A DNA stretch of 64,000 nucleotides from Paenibacillus_AP thailandensis (GCF_042685365.1 NZ_JBHUMY010000007.1:303381-367380), one strand, 5' to 3'. Counted from the stretch's first letter, positions 49,261 to 58,857 are shown. The notes: generated from the sequence alone by a model not told the origin. Numbers and translations: made by a program.

Positions 49261-49896
49261 CTAGTACATATTCGAAAAGGTTTCGGTTACCTTGTACCAG
49301 AACCAATCCAGCGCCTGGTCGATCGTCCGGCTTTGTCCGATAATATGGCCCGTGGATGCCAGATTCAGCTTGCCGTCGATGACGGTCACGTTCCCGTTGA
49401 CCTCGCCCTGGACGTCGGCGACGCCGTTCTCGACGATGAGATTGCCGTTCACCTGCGTGCCGGCGGGAACGATGACGTTGTTGCCCTCGATCACGACATG
49501 CTGCAGGTCTTCACCCGAAACGATAAGCTTCGAGTCTTGCTCCCACATCGCCATGAAGCTTCCGAGCATGACCAGCATGAAGACGGCAGCCACGGCAAGT
49601 CCCGGATAACGGTACAGCACCCGAAGCAGCCGTTTCCGATCCTGACCGGCAGGTTTCGGAAGATGGGCCATAATCCGATCCGTCAATCGGCGGGAGGCGT
49701 CGCGGTCGTACCCCGCTTCAGGCAACACAGCTTCAATCGAAGCATGCACGATAGCCTCCGTCCGCTCCAGCTGCTCGAACCTGGCCATGCAGCTTGGACA
49801 TGTCCGGAGATGGTTCTTCAGCAGAGCTATATCGTCACGCGGCAGCTCGCCGTCGAAATAATCATGCATCCATACGTTGGCGACGTTGCAGTTCAT
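49261..49896 (-). CDS. Zinc-binding anti-sigma factor (RsiW-like)
   Basis: A 211-residue type II membrane protein. The N-terminal ZAS domain has HDYFDGELPRDDIALLKNHL then TCPSC, the His-Cys-Cys zinc motif of anti-ECF factors. One membrane helix lies at about 100-120 (LAVAAVFMLVMLGSFMAMW). The outer part has bactofilin-like turns (NNVIVPAGTQVNGNLIVENG). Regulated proteolysis of such proteins releases the sigma factor on envelope stress. The ATG at 49896 is preceded by AAAGGA. It follows sigW, with a ~110-bp gap. Confidence 0.88.
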   Translation of the reverse strand: MNCNVANVWMHDYFDGELPRDDIALLKNHLRTCPSCMARFEQLERTEAIVHASIEAVLPEAGYDRDASRRLTDRIMAHLPKPAGQDRKRLLRVLYRYPGLAVAAVFMLVMLGSFMAMWEQDSKLIVSGEDLQHVVIEGNNVIVPAGTQVNGNLIVENGVADVQGEVNGNVTVIDGKLNLASTGHIIGQSRTIDQALDWFWYKVTETFSNMY

Positions 49897-50008
49897 AGCA
49901 GCCAGTCCTTTCTTCAAGTTGCTTCGAAACTTTTTAATCTGTCTCATCTATAAAGTACGTTCCGATTTCGATGATGTTTCAAAAAAAATAATTCATCATT
50001 CCGTGCGC

Positions 50009-50575
50009 TTACAGCTTATGTTCAAGCTTTTTCCGCAGAAACTCGCGGCCGCGGTGCACCCTCGTCTTAATCGTCGTGACCGGCATGTCCAGCACGTCGC
50101 CGATTTCCTGCAGGGACATGTCCTGAATATACCGCAGCATCATAATCGTCTTGTACTTCGGCGGAAGCGTCTCGATCGCCTGATGCACGATCCGTTGCGT
50201 TTCCGTCAGCAGCACCTCGGATTCCGGCGTCCGGTTGTCGCTTGGAATCATGGAGTAGCCGTCAAGCCCTTCGTGCTCCGACGACTCCGCATCCAGCGAA
50301 TAGGAAGGCTTGCGCTTCCGCAGCCGGTCGATGCACAGATTGGTCGCGATGCGGTAGATCCATGTCGAAAATTTCAAGTTCTCGTCGTATTTGTCCAAAT
50401 TTTTATAGACGCGCAAAAACGTATCCTGTACGATATCTTCCGCTTCCTGGCGGTTATTCAGCATTCGATAGGCCATATGGAACAGCTTGTCCTGATACAG
50501 CTCAACTAGCTCGGCAAATGCCCGCTGATCGCCCTTTAACGCCAGCTTGGCGAGGCGGGCTTCCATTACGTTCAC
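50009..50575 (-). CDS. sigW: ECF RNA polymerase sigma factor SigW
   Basis: A 188-residue ECF sigma factor closely resembling B. subtilis SigW: region 2 AYRMLNNRQEAEDIVQDTFL and FSTWIYRIATNLCIDRLRKR, the spacer SLDAESSEHEGLDGYSMIPS, and region 4 LPPKYKTIMMLRYIQDMSLQ then IPVTTIKTRVHRGRE-like VTTIKTRVHRGREFLRKKL. It controls cell-envelope and antimicrobial-peptide stress genes. The GTG at 50575 has GGAGG 7 bases upstream and is preferred over the ATG three codons later. I could not find a clear TGAAAC/CGTA autoregulatory promoter upstream. Confidence 0.9.
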   Translation of the reverse strand: MNVMEARLAKLALKGDQRAFAELVELYQDKLFHMAYRMLNNRQEAEDIVQDTFLRVYKNLDKYDENLKFSTWIYRIATNLCIDRLRKRKPSYSLDAESSEHEGLDGYSMIPSDNRTPESEVLLTETQRIVHQAIETLPPKYKTIMMLRYIQDMSLQEIGDVLDMPVTTIKTRVHRGREFLRKKLEHKL

Positions 50576-50800
50576 CGCTTCTCCTCCAACTCTCATTCCG
50601 CTTGAGACCCGATAAGGCCGTTTAAGCCGGATTTCATGCTCCTCTCAAGCACGGAATCTTATAAAAAAATGGTAATCGACCCGACACGAAAATGCAAGCC
50701 ATAACCACAATTTACACCGGTTGTCTTGCCCTTCCTGCGTCGAAAAAACGACAAATTTCCGCATGAGCGCAGCCTCTTCTCGCGGCAGACAAAAGAACGA

Positions 50801-50823
50801 AAACCGGGCACAAAGGCCCGGTT
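50801..50823 (-). terminator. Terminator of the HtrA-like protease gene
   Basis: AACCGGG pairs with CCCGGTT; on the minus strand TTCGTTCTTTT follows. Confidence 0.75.
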
Positions 50824-50839
50824 CCAAGAGATGATAAAA

Positions 50840-51862
50840 TTATAGAGAGTTCGTCATCAATGATTCAAGCGCGCCCTTGATCGTGCTTGCCGGAATGGCG
50901 AAGCCGATGCCTTGCGCTTCCGCGCTGACCGCCGTATTGATGCCGATGACCTGGCCGCTTGCGTTCAGCAGCGGTCCGCCGGAGTTGCCCGGGTTAATCG
51001 AAGCGTCCGTCTGCAGCAAGTGCTCGTAAACCTGCTCCGTGCCGTCATCGTTCGCCACCGTGATCGGGCGTTCTTTCGCGCTCAATACCCCTACCGTCAT
51101 CGTATGGTCAAAGCCGTAAGGGTTGCCGATCGCGATGACCCAATCGCCGATTTGCGTTCCGTCCGAATCGCCCAGCGTAAGGTAAGGGAAGTCGCCGTCT
51201 CCCTCCACCTTCAGCACAGCCAGATCAAGCTCTTCGCTGCTGCCGACAACGGTCGCGGTGAACGGCTCGTCATAGCCCTCGACCGTTACCTTCAGCTCTT
51301 TCGCTCCGTCGATGACGTGCTCGTTCGTCAGAATGTAGCCGGATTTATCGAAAAAGAAGCCGGTTCCTTCGCCGGTCAGCTGCAGCTCGGATTCCGTATT
51401 GTCCGGCTGCTGCTGCCGGCCCCCTCCGAAGAAATAATCGAATTGCGAAGCGCCGTACATCGATTGGCGCGTCTCGCCGTAATTTTCGATCAGAACGACG
51501 GCCGGGCTGGCCTGCTCGTACACTTCGGAGATGTCCGATTCCACCGTGCTGCCGCTTGACGCCGTCGACAGCCCCGCATCCTGCAGCGCGGAAGATACCG
51601 CGGACGACACCGGTCCGCCGGACGAATCGCCTCCGGTGAACCACTGGCCACGGTCGGCGCCGTACATCAAGCCGCCGACCGCAATCGCACCCGCCATAAA
51701 GGCGGCAAACATCGAGCGCGCGGCGCTTCTTTTCTTCCGGGCAGGCTCCGCCGGAAGCTGGCCTGCGTATTTGTTCAGTTCCCGTTCGTATGCCGTTGCC
51801 ATCTGCAGATGGCGGCTGCCGGCGTTAGTTTGCTCTTGCTTCATATCGTCAAAGTTTGTCAT
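50840..51862 (-). CDS. HtrA/DegP-like membrane serine protease lacking a PDZ domain
   Basis: A 340-residue trypsin-like (S1C) protease with a cytoplasmic N-terminus, one membrane helix (about 50-67), a Ser/Gly linker and the catalytic triad His182 (TNEHVID), Asp213 (DLAVLK) and Ser294 (GNSGGPL). The protein ends 46 residues after the serine, so the usual C-terminal PDZ domain is absent. Its job is probably quality control of secreted proteins under envelope stress. The ATG at 51862 follows GGAGGAG by 6 bases. It is next to sigW and could be part of that response. Confidence 0.9.
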   Translation of the reverse strand: MTNFDDMKQEQTNAGSRHLQMATAYERELNKYAGQLPAEPARKKRSAARSMFAAFMAGAIAVGGLMYGADRGQWFTGGDSSGGPVSSAVSSALQDAGLSTASSGSTVESDISEVYEQASPAVVLIENYGETRQSMYGASQFDYFFGGGRQQQPDNTESELQLTGEGTGFFFDKSGYILTNEHVIDGAKELKVTVEGYDEPFTATVVGSSEELDLAVLKVEGDGDFPYLTLGDSDGTQIGDWVIAIGNPYGFDHTMTVGVLSAKERPITVANDDGTEQVYEHLLQTDASINPGNSGGPLLNASGQVIGINTAVSAEAQGIGFAIPASTIKGALESLMTNSL

Positions 51863-52052
51863 CTTAAACTCCTCCTCCACTAACGTCTTTCATGACGCCG
51901 CTGGCGGGAATTCGCTGCTTCCTTCACTCCCGCTCCCTATGTCTCTATGATGCGGCATCCACCTTAAACGAAAATGAAAGGGAGTTAAAAGAACGATTAG
52001 AAATGTAATTTCTTGAGACTTTGTCGATGTCATAGCCTCGTTATATAACGGC

Positions 52053-52100
52053 AAAAAAACCGGACCGCCGCACCCCGAAACGGGCGCAGCGAATCCGGTT
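52053..52100 (-). terminator. ppc terminator
   Basis: AACCGGA pairs with TCCGGTT with inner GC-rich pairing; TTTTTTT follows on the minus strand. Confidence 0.8.
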
Positions 52101-52132
52101 CTATTCTACAAGCGTTAGCGTTTGGCGGCATA

Positions 52133-54937
52133 TCAGCCCGTATTGCGGAGCCCGCCGGCAATGCCGTTAATGGTCAGCAGCACTTCGCGCAGCAGTTCGG
52201 TATCGTCCTCGTCCTTCAGACGGGCGGCCCGAAGCTCGGTCAGAAGCTGCACTTGCAGGTAGCTGAGCGGATCGACATACGGATTCCGCAGCCGGATCGA
52301 CTCTTGAATGACCGGGACGTTATCCAGTATTTCTTCCTGTCCCGTAATTTGCAGAATAAGCTCGCTCGTCAGCTTGAACTCTTCTTCGATCAAGCCGAAG
52401 ATGCGGTCGCGAACGGTCCGGTCCGCCACCATGTTCGCGTATTGCCGTGCAATAAGCAGGTCGGCTTTCGCCAGCGCCATCTGCAGGTTGTCGATGAGCG
52501 TGCGGAAGAACGGAAACTCGACATACATCGTCTTAAGCGTCTCCAGCTTCTCCGGATCGTTGCCGATATACGCCTTAAACGCGGTTCCGGCCGCATACCA
52601 GGCAGGGAGCAGGTAACGGCTTTGCGTCCATGCGAACACCCACGGAATCGCGCGCAAATCCTCGAAGCTGTCGCTGTTTTTCCGTTTGGAAGGACGGGAG
52701 CCGATATTCAGCTCGCCAACTTCGGCCAGCGGCGTCGATTCTTTGAAGAAGGTCATGAAATCCGGATCGCGGAAAATAAGATCCTGATACTTCTTCAGCG
52801 CCGTCTCCGAAATGCTGCGCGAAATATCTTCCCAGGCGGTCAGCGTCTCCGGCTGCTCTTCCGGGTATTTCGCAAGCCTTGCCGCCGTAATGAGCGCCCA
52901 GGTGGCCTGCTCGAGACTGCGGTAAGCGATCCCTTGCATCGCATAACGGGAAGACAACACTTCGCCTTGCTCGGTAATTTTGATGCCGCCGCCGATCGTA
53001 TGAGGCGGCTGGGCCAGAATGCTGCGGTTAAGCGGCATGCCGCCCCGTCCGAGCGCTCCTCCGCGCCCGTGGAAAAACTTCACCTTCACGCCGTATTTGC
53101 CGGCTACGTCGGTAATTTCGTTCATCGCCACGCGCAGCTCCCAGTTCGCCGGAACGACCCCGCCGTCCTTGTTGCTGTCCGAATAACCAAGCATGATCTC
53201 GTGCAAGTTGCCGCACGCTTCGACCGCTTGGCGGTAGATCGGCAGCTCGAACAGCTTCTTCATAATGGCGGAAGCGGCGTGCAGGTCGTCGATCGTTTCG
53301 AACAGCGGTACCGACTGCAGCGTACACGCGATCGTGCCGTCCGCTTCCTTCCGGAAAAGGCCGACTTCTTTCGCGAATACCATAACCTCCAGCATATCGC
53401 TGGCTCCTTGCGTCATGCTGATCAGGTAGCTGCCGATGCATTCCTTGCCGAATTCATGCTGCGCGCGGTAGATCGTTTCGAATACGTCCAGACATTCCCG
53501 CGTCGATTCGGAATAGCTCAGATGGTTCGACGTAAGCGGACGCGGGTCGGCCAGCAGCTTTGCCAGAAGGTTGATCTTCTCTTCCTCGGAAAGCGCCGCG
53601 TAATTGTCCGTCACGTTCATCTTCGCCAATATTTCGGTCATCGCGTTCTCGTGCTCTTTACTGTGCTGGCGGACGTCCAGCTTGGCCAGATGGAAGCCGA
53701 ACAGCTCGACCTGGCGAATAATCTTCGACAGATTCGTGTCGGCCACATAATCGGCATAATGGCTGCGCAGACTGCGGTCGATAATATACAGATCCTCCAG
53801 CAGCTCCTGCGGCGAGTTGTAGCGCATCGGTGAGCCTTTCAGCGACTCGTCGCGGGTATTCGCCAGCTTCTCCTGCATATAGCCGAGCTTGATCCGGTAC
53901 GGCTCCTTCGTATTGCGCCACAGATCGACGTTCTTCAGCGCGATCTGTTCGCGGTCTTTCGCAATCGACTGCTCAAGTTCGTCCGAAATGCTGATGATCG
54001 ACGTGCTGAAGCTGAGCAGCTTCATCAAATCCTTCAGCTGCTCTTCGTACTTGCGGATAACGAGGCCGCGGTGCATCGTAAGCGTCTGCCACGTGATTTT
54101 TGCCTTGACGGAAGGGTTGCCGTCCCGGTCGCCTCCGATCCACGATCCGAAACGCAGGTACGTCGGCGCGTGCCATTTGCTTTCCGGATAATATTTCGCA
54201 AGGCAGCGCTCGAGCTCCTCGTAAACGCTCGGCAGCGCTTCGAACAGCGTCTCGTCGAAATAATACAAGCCGTTGCGCACCTCGTCGATAACCGTCGGCT
54301 TGCGGTCGCGGATCTCGTCCGTTTGCCACAGGATCAACACTTCGTTGACCAGCTTCTCCCGGAGCTTCTCCCGCTCGCGATGCGTGAGGGACGGATTGTC
54401 CAGCTCCATCATGCCGTCGGCAATACGCTTGTGAATATTCTGCACGACGCGCCGGGTCGCTTCCGTCGGGTGAGCGGTCATGACCAGCTCAAGCGAAATG
54501 CCCTGCAGCATCTCCTGAACGGCGTCCGCCGGAATATTCCTCTCCTTCAAGTCGCGGACCGCGCTTTCGATCGAACCGTTCTGGACGGCTTCGCCGGCCG
54601 AGCGCTCGTAATCGCGTTTGCGTCTGATCCGATGGTTCTGTTCGGCAATGTTCAATAATTGGAAATAAATAGCGAAAGCCCGGATGACGTTATGGCGTTT
54701 CTCCGGACTGAGGGAAGAAACAGTCAATTTGAATTGTTCAAACAATTCAGGTTTATAAGCTGCCCGCAAAGATTTGCTTGATTCCCGAATGTGCTCTACA
54801 ATGTCGAGCAGCTCCTGCCCGCCTTGATGAACAAGCACCTCGCCCAGTATGTTTCCTAGAAAACGGACATCCCGCCGCAGCAGATTGGTGGACTGCTGGC
54901 GGCTCGCATTGGTTACGGCCAAATTCTGTTCCGACAT
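52133..54937 (-). CDS. ppc: Phosphoenolpyruvate carboxylase
   Basis: A 934-residue full-length PEP carboxylase, forming oxaloacetate from PEP and bicarbonate to refill the TCA cycle. Signatures are VMTAHPTEATRR (catalytic His near 155), LGYSDSNKDGG near 575, FHGRGGALGRGG near 615 and the C-terminal QVLLTELRAARLKDE... segment ending INGIAGGLRNTG. The ATG has AGGAGG 6 bases upstream. Monocistronic, with its own terminator. Confidence 0.97.
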   Translation of the reverse strand: MSEQNLAVTNASRQQSTNLLRRDVRFLGNILGEVLVHQGGQELLDIVEHIRESSKSLRAAYKPELFEQFKLTVSSLSPEKRHNVIRAFAIYFQLLNIAEQNHRIRRKRDYERSAGEAVQNGSIESAVRDLKERNIPADAVQEMLQGISLELVMTAHPTEATRRVVQNIHKRIADGMMELDNPSLTHREREKLREKLVNEVLILWQTDEIRDRKPTVIDEVRNGLYYFDETLFEALPSVYEELERCLAKYYPESKWHAPTYLRFGSWIGGDRDGNPSVKAKITWQTLTMHRGLVIRKYEEQLKDLMKLLSFSTSIISISDELEQSIAKDREQIALKNVDLWRNTKEPYRIKLGYMQEKLANTRDESLKGSPMRYNSPQELLEDLYIIDRSLRSHYADYVADTNLSKIIRQVELFGFHLAKLDVRQHSKEHENAMTEILAKMNVTDNYAALSEEEKINLLAKLLADPRPLTSNHLSYSESTRECLDVFETIYRAQHEFGKECIGSYLISMTQGASDMLEVMVFAKEVGLFRKEADGTIACTLQSVPLFETIDDLHAASAIMKKLFELPIYRQAVEACGNLHEIMLGYSDSNKDGGVVPANWELRVAMNEITDVAGKYGVKVKFFHGRGGALGRGGMPLNRSILAQPPHTIGGGIKITEQGEVLSSRYAMQGIAYRSLEQATWALITAARLAKYPEEQPETLTAWEDISRSISETALKKYQDLIFRDPDFMTFFKESTPLAEVGELNIGSRPSKRKNSDSFEDLRAIPWVFAWTQSRYLLPAWYAAGTAFKAYIGNDPEKLETLKTMYVEFPFFRTLIDNLQMALAKADLLIARQYANMVADRTVRDRIFGLIEEEFKLTSELILQITGQEEILDNVPVIQESIRLRNPYVDPLSYLQVQLLTELRAARLKDEDDTELLREVLLTINGIAGGLRNTG

Positions 54938-55231
54938 ATTAAGCCTCCTGTGCAGCGTCAGTGTACTAACGCCCTATTTCCTTCTTCTAATCATACTACA
55001 AATTGCAAACCGGTAGAAGTCCGTACGCACACGATTTTGACAAAGTACTGCACGAATCGGGAACTTTCGCCGATAATTGTTCGGTTTTTGCTTCATGATC
55101 AGCCCAAATGAGAAATATTTCTAGCGAAGTCCTTCGAGAATGAATGACCGCGGTCAAAGGGTGCTTTTACCGATAAATCCAATTTATACTGCAAATGACT
55201 TCGGAAACCATTAAATTCCGTGGTGGTCATG
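54938..55231. other. ppc upstream region
   Basis: No gene. A perfect 12-bp palindrome TGACCGCGGTCA lies at 55145-55156 and could be a regulator site. A TATGAT box near 54990 on the minus strand may belong to the ppc promoter; its -35 is unclear. Confidence 0.4.
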
Positions 55232-55270
55232 CAAAAAAACCGGCGCTTCCCGAATCCGGGAGGCCGGTTT
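55232..55270 (-). terminator. Terminator of the efflux operon
   Basis: AAACCGGC pairs with GCCGGTTT around a TCCCG/CGGGA inner stem; TTTTTTT follows on the minus strand. Confidence 0.8.
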
Positions 55271-55353
55271 ATCGCCAGAACGAACCGATGGACCCGGATG
55301 ACCCGTAGGAGTCCCGGGCCGCCGCGGCCTGCCGGCAGCGCCGTTCAACGCGT

Positions 55354-56868
55354 TCAACGCTTAACGGCCCGCCGCAGGAAAAACGAGAAGAACAACCCCG
55401 CCCCGGCAATAAAGGTCGCCACGATAAAAGCATCGTTAATGCCTTTAATCGTCGATTGCACCGCCGCCATACTGTAAACCGTCTGGACCGCAAGCGATTG
55501 CCCCGCCGCTGGAGGCAGTCCCATAAGGGCGGCCATGCCCGCTCCGAGATTGTTGATCTGCTCCACGACGTTCGGGTTCGCGGCCGTTACCGTATTTCGA
55601 AAATCGCCCAGATGCACCTCGGTCCTGGAGGACATGACCGTCACAAGCCAAGCCGTACCGATCGATCCCGACACTTGCCTCATCGTATTCGACATCGCCG
55701 TACCGTGGCTCGCAAGCTTCGGCGGCAGCTGGTTCAGTCCTTCCGTCTGCACGGACATCATGAGCAGCGACATGCCGAAGCTGCGAACGGTATAAAGCAG
55801 CATAATATGCCCAAACGACGTATCGCTCGTAAACTTGCTGAATTCGTAAGTCGAGAAGACGGTAATGATCAGCCCGACGATCGCAAGCGGCCGGGAACCG
55901 ATCCGGTCGTACAGCGATCCGGATATCGGAGACATGACCCCCATCAGCAAGGCGCCGGGCAGCAGGAGCAGACCGGATTCCAGAGGCGTAAAGCCGCGGA
56001 TGTTCTGCAAATAAATAGGCAGCAGCAGCATGCCGCCGAACATCGCCATCGTAACGGCAGCGCCGACGATTGTGGAAATCGTGAAAATATCGTATTTAAA
56101 CACCCGGAATTCCAGCATCGGATTGTCCATCCCCAGCTCCCGCAGCACGAAGAAGAGAATGAACAAGGCGCCGATCGCCAGCATCGACAAGACGAGTCCG
56201 CTGTCCCAGCCTTTGTCCCCCGCCGAGCTGAAGCCGTAAAGCAAAGCCCCGAAGCCAACGGTGGAAAACAAAGCGCCAAGCAAATCAAATTTCGGATTGC
56301 CGAGCTTGGATACGTTCCGCAGCCAAAGGACCGACAGGACAATATCGAGGATCGCAAGCGGAATGACCATAACGAACAGCAGCCGCCAGTTGTAATGCTC
56401 CACGATCCAGCCGGACAGCGTCGGCCCGATCGCCGGAGCAAACATCATGGCGATGCCGACCATCCCCATTGCCGCCCCCCGCCGCTCGGGCGGGAATACG
56501 GTCAGAAACACGTTCATTACAAGCGGCATAATAATGCCCGCTCCGGCGGCCTGCACGATCCGGCCGATCAGCAGGATGCTGAAGCCCGTGCTGATTGCGC
56601 AGATGAGCGATCCTGCCGCAAACAGGCTCATGGCGATGACGAACAGAAGACGGGTCCCGTATTTTTCGATCAAATACGCCGATACCGGGACAAGCACCCC
56701 GTTTACGAGCATGTAGGCCGTAGAAAGCCATTGCGCGGTCGTCGCCGATATATTGAAATCGGCCATAATATGAGGCAGCGCTACGTTTAACAGCGTTTGA
56801 TTTAAGATGGCCACGAACGCCCCGAGCAGGAGGGACGTAATCGTGCGGCCAATTGAAATATTCGCCAT
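55354..56868 (-). CDS. DHA2 family (EmrB/QacA) multidrug MFS transporter
   Basis: A 504-residue drug:proton antiporter with 14 predicted helices. Typical motifs are FVAILNQTLLNVALPHIMAD (motif D1), STAYMLVNGVLVPVSAYLIE, RIVQAAGAGIIMPLVMNVFL (motif with RxxQGxGaa theme), and GPTLSGWIVEHYNWRLLFVM (motif C). It should export hydrophobic drugs with the membrane-fusion partner encoded just upstream. ATG at 56868 with AAGGTGG 5 bases before; a GTG three codons earlier is the alternative. No local regulator is present. Confidence 0.93.
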   Translation of the reverse strand: MANISIGRTITSLLLGAFVAILNQTLLNVALPHIMADFNISATTAQWLSTAYMLVNGVLVPVSAYLIEKYGTRLLFVIAMSLFAAGSLICAISTGFSILLIGRIVQAAGAGIIMPLVMNVFLTVFPPERRGAAMGMVGIAMMFAPAIGPTLSGWIVEHYNWRLLFVMVIPLAILDIVLSVLWLRNVSKLGNPKFDLLGALFSTVGFGALLYGFSSAGDKGWDSGLVLSMLAIGALFILFFVLRELGMDNPMLEFRVFKYDIFTISTIVGAAVTMAMFGGMLLLPIYLQNIRGFTPLESGLLLLPGALLMGVMSPISGSLYDRIGSRPLAIVGLIITVFSTYEFSKFTSDTSFGHIMLLYTVRSFGMSLLMMSVQTEGLNQLPPKLASHGTAMSNTMRQVSGSIGTAWLVTVMSSRTEVHLGDFRNTVTAANPNVVEQINNLGAGMAALMGLPPAAGQSLAVQTVYSMAAVQSTIKGINDAFIVATFIAGAGLFFSFFLRRAVKR

Positions 56869-56878
56869 ATCGGCCACC

Positions 56879-57514
56879 TTAAATGTGGATTCGGACGGTC
56901 GCGTTCATTCCCGGTACCAATCCTAAGCTTCCGTAGCCTTCGATGGAGATCGTGACCGGAATGACCTGGGTAACCTTCGTATAGCTGGCATCCGTATTCG
57001 AAGCGGGCAGCAGCGAGAAGCTTCCCGCCGTTGCCAGACCGATCTGCTCCACGCGCCCCGTCAGCGTATCATCGGGAAAAGCGTCCACATAAACGTCGAC
57101 GGTTTGCCCTACTTCCAGATCGTTGATTCGGGTTTCTTCAATATTGGCGGTAATCCACAGATCGTCCAGATCATACGTCTTGGCCAGCGACATGCCTGCG
57201 GATACGAACATATTCGTTACAGCCGTCTGCTGGACGATCGTCCCGTCGGCCGGCGCTTTAACGGATACGGTCTGCCCATCCGCTTGGACGGTTCCGATCG
57301 TATCCCCCTCTTTGTATTCTTTGCCTACTTCCCCTCTCCACGTGTCCAGCTTCCCCGCTGCGGGAGAGGCGATCGACACTTGCGTTCCGGTTACTTGCGC
57401 ATTATCGGTCTTAATGTAATTGGCCGTTTCCGTGTAATAATAAATGCCTCCGCCTGCGGCCGCCAATATGACGACAATTACGATGACATTGATAAGTATC
57501 GCGCGAGCATTCAT
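56879..57514 (-). CDS. HlyD/EmrA-type membrane-fusion protein
   Basis: A 211-residue protein with one N-terminal membrane helix (8-26), a biotinyl-lipoyl-like domain (KTDNAQVTGTQVSIASPAAG; VSVKAPADGTIVQQTAVTNM) and a C-terminal beta-barrel. It lacks the long alpha-hairpin of Gram-negative EmrA, as usual in Firmicutes. It works with the DHA2 transporter encoded 10 bp downstream. Confidence 0.9.
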   Translation of the reverse strand: MNARAILINVIVIVVILAAAGGGIYYYTETANYIKTDNAQVTGTQVSIASPAAGKLDTWRGEVGKEYKEGDTIGTVQADGQTVSVKAPADGTIVQQTAVTNMFVSAGMSLAKTYDLDDLWITANIEETRINDLEVGQTVDVYVDAFPDDTLTGRVEQIGLATAGSFSLLPASNTDASYTKVTQVIPVTISIEGYGSLGLVPGMNATVRIHI

Positions 57515-57667
57515 ATCGCTAACTTCACTCCCGTTAAGTTAATCGCTTATCCTTGGTTGATTTTGCTCGATATGGGAGAGAAATATTCCACGCCCTCAAA
57601 ATCATAATAATCTCGTCTTTGGGAACAAATATGTACGACTATGGCTCTGCAAAAGGAGACGAATACG

Positions 57668-58216
57668 ATGAAAGCATACGTTGTGTACGACAGCGAAAGC
57701 GGTCATACCGAAGCGCTTGCCCGTTCCGTGGCCGAAGGGGCGGGCTTGGTCCGCAACGCCGAAGTAACGCTCCGCCGCGTGGACGAAGCCGATCCGCGCG
57801 ATTTGGCCGATATGGATGCGATTCTATGGGGATGCGCGGGCCACTTCGGTACCGTAAGCTCCGGCTTGAAGGAATTTATAGACCGGCTGGGCTATTTGTG
57901 GGCGAAGGGCCAGCTGGTCGGCAAGGTAGGCGGCGTGTTCTGCACGACGGCGACCCAACATGGCGGCATAGAGGCGACTCTTCTCAGTTTGATCATTCCG
58001 ATGCTGCATCAAGGGATGATCATTGCAGGTCTGCCGGGCAATATTCCGGAGAACGCGCTGTACGGCTCCTATTACGGCGTCGGCATCGTTTGCCCGGTGG
58101 AGCAGTCGCCGGACGACCCGCTCAATCTGCCCCGCGGCAACGACCTGGTGCTCGGCAGGGCGCTTGGGAAACGAGTCGCCGAAATCGCCCAGCAGCTCCG
58201 TTCGTCAAGGTACTGA
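57668..58216 (+). CDS. WrbA-like flavodoxin-family NAD(P)H:quinone oxidoreductase
   Basis: A 182-residue flavodoxin fold. YDSESGHTEALARSVAEGA binds the FMN phosphate, LWGCAGHFGTVSSGLKEFID and FCTTATQHGGIEATLLSLII are characteristic WrbA segments, and PGNIPENALYGSYYGVG follows. These enzymes reduce quinones by two electrons, avoiding semiquinone stress. The ATG at 57668 has AAAGGAG 9 bases upstream. First of three close plus-strand genes. Confidence 0.88.
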   Translation: MKAYVVYDSESGHTEALARSVAEGAGLVRNAEVTLRRVDEADPRDLADMDAILWGCAGHFGTVSSGLKEFIDRLGYLWAKGQLVGKVGGVFCTTATQHGGIEATLLSLIIPMLHQGMIIAGLPGNIPENALYGSYYGVGIVCPVEQSPDDPLNLPRGNDLVLGRALGKRVAEIAQQLRSSRY

Positions 58217-58220
58217 GCTT

Positions 58221-58676
58221 ATGATTTGGGTATTCATTGCCGTTGTCGTCGTCGGATTAATCTTTCTGATCGTGTACAACGCCAGAGCCTCCAGACCGAA
58301 AACCATAGACAGCCCTGAATCCGAGTCGCCCGAGACCGGCGAGTCTCTAACCGCGAACGAACCGACGATCGCGCTTGAAGAGGGGGCCGATCCGGCGGCG
58401 GCGCCCGCCGACACGGAGCGTGCCGCCGCCCCGGCGGAGCATGACGAGCCGCAGCCTAACAAGGCCGCCGGCGATAAGGGGCGTTACGTCCCTCCCAAAA
58501 GAGTCAAAACGCCGGCAGCCGTCAAGCTGGCCCGCGACAACGATTTTCGCAGCTCGCTTCTCCATCTTTCCAATAAAGAGAGCGATGATATCCTCGACAA
58601 GATGAAGTCCGACCACGCTTACCGCGACGCGCTTCGCGCGATGAACCGCCAAGCTTCCCGCGAGAAAGGAGACTAG
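58221..58676 (+). CDS. Single-pass membrane protein of unknown function
   Basis: A 151-residue protein: one N-terminal membrane helix (2-20, WVFIAVVVVGLIFLIVY), an acidic Pro/Ala/Glu-rich linker (about 30-90), and a basic helical end (KRVKTPAAVKLARDNDFRSS; DILDKMKSDHAYRDALRAMN). I do not recognise a family. It starts 4 bp after the WrbA-like gene, so the two are probably cotranscribed. Confidence 0.65.
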   Translation: MIWVFIAVVVVGLIFLIVYNARASRPKTIDSPESESPETGESLTANEPTIALEEGADPAAAPADTERAAAPAEHDEPQPNKAAGDKGRYVPPKRVKTPAAVKLARDNDFRSSLLHLSNKESDDILDKMKSDHAYRDALRAMNRQASREKGD

Positions 58677-58680
58677 CCGC

Positions 58681-58857
58681 ATGAGCGACCATGAAGTATA
58701 CGACGTTATCCAATCGTTCGGAGAGGAGGCGGATGTCCTGACCGATCAGGATTACAGGCAAGCGTTAAGGCAGTTTGCGCACTCGAAGTCCGTAACGAAC
58801 GAGACAGGCCCTAATACGAACGACGGCGCCGAAGCGGACTGGCAGCCGCTTGTTTAG
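58681..58857 (+). CDS. Small acidic protein (58 residues)
   Basis: MSDHEVYDVIQSFGEEADVL, then TDQDYRQALRQFAHSK, ending ADWQPLV. An AAAGGAG site lies 9 bases before the ATG and the gap to the previous gene is 4 bp, so it looks like a real third gene of the WrbA-like operon. Function unknown. Confidence 0.6.
   Translation: MSDHEVYDVIQSFGEEADVLTDQDYRQALRQFAHSKSVTNETGPNTNDGAEADWQPLV

Noticed and set aside
50576..50800. SigW autoregulatory promoter
   Set aside because: I searched for TGAAAC with CGTA about 16 bases later upstream of sigW and did not find a convincing pair.
52253..53833. 526-codon plus-strand frame
   Set aside because: Antisense to ppc, caused by high third-position GC.
55456..56790. 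444-codon plus-strand frame
   Set aside because: Antisense to the DHA2 transporter; hydrophilic, repetitive Arg/His composition.
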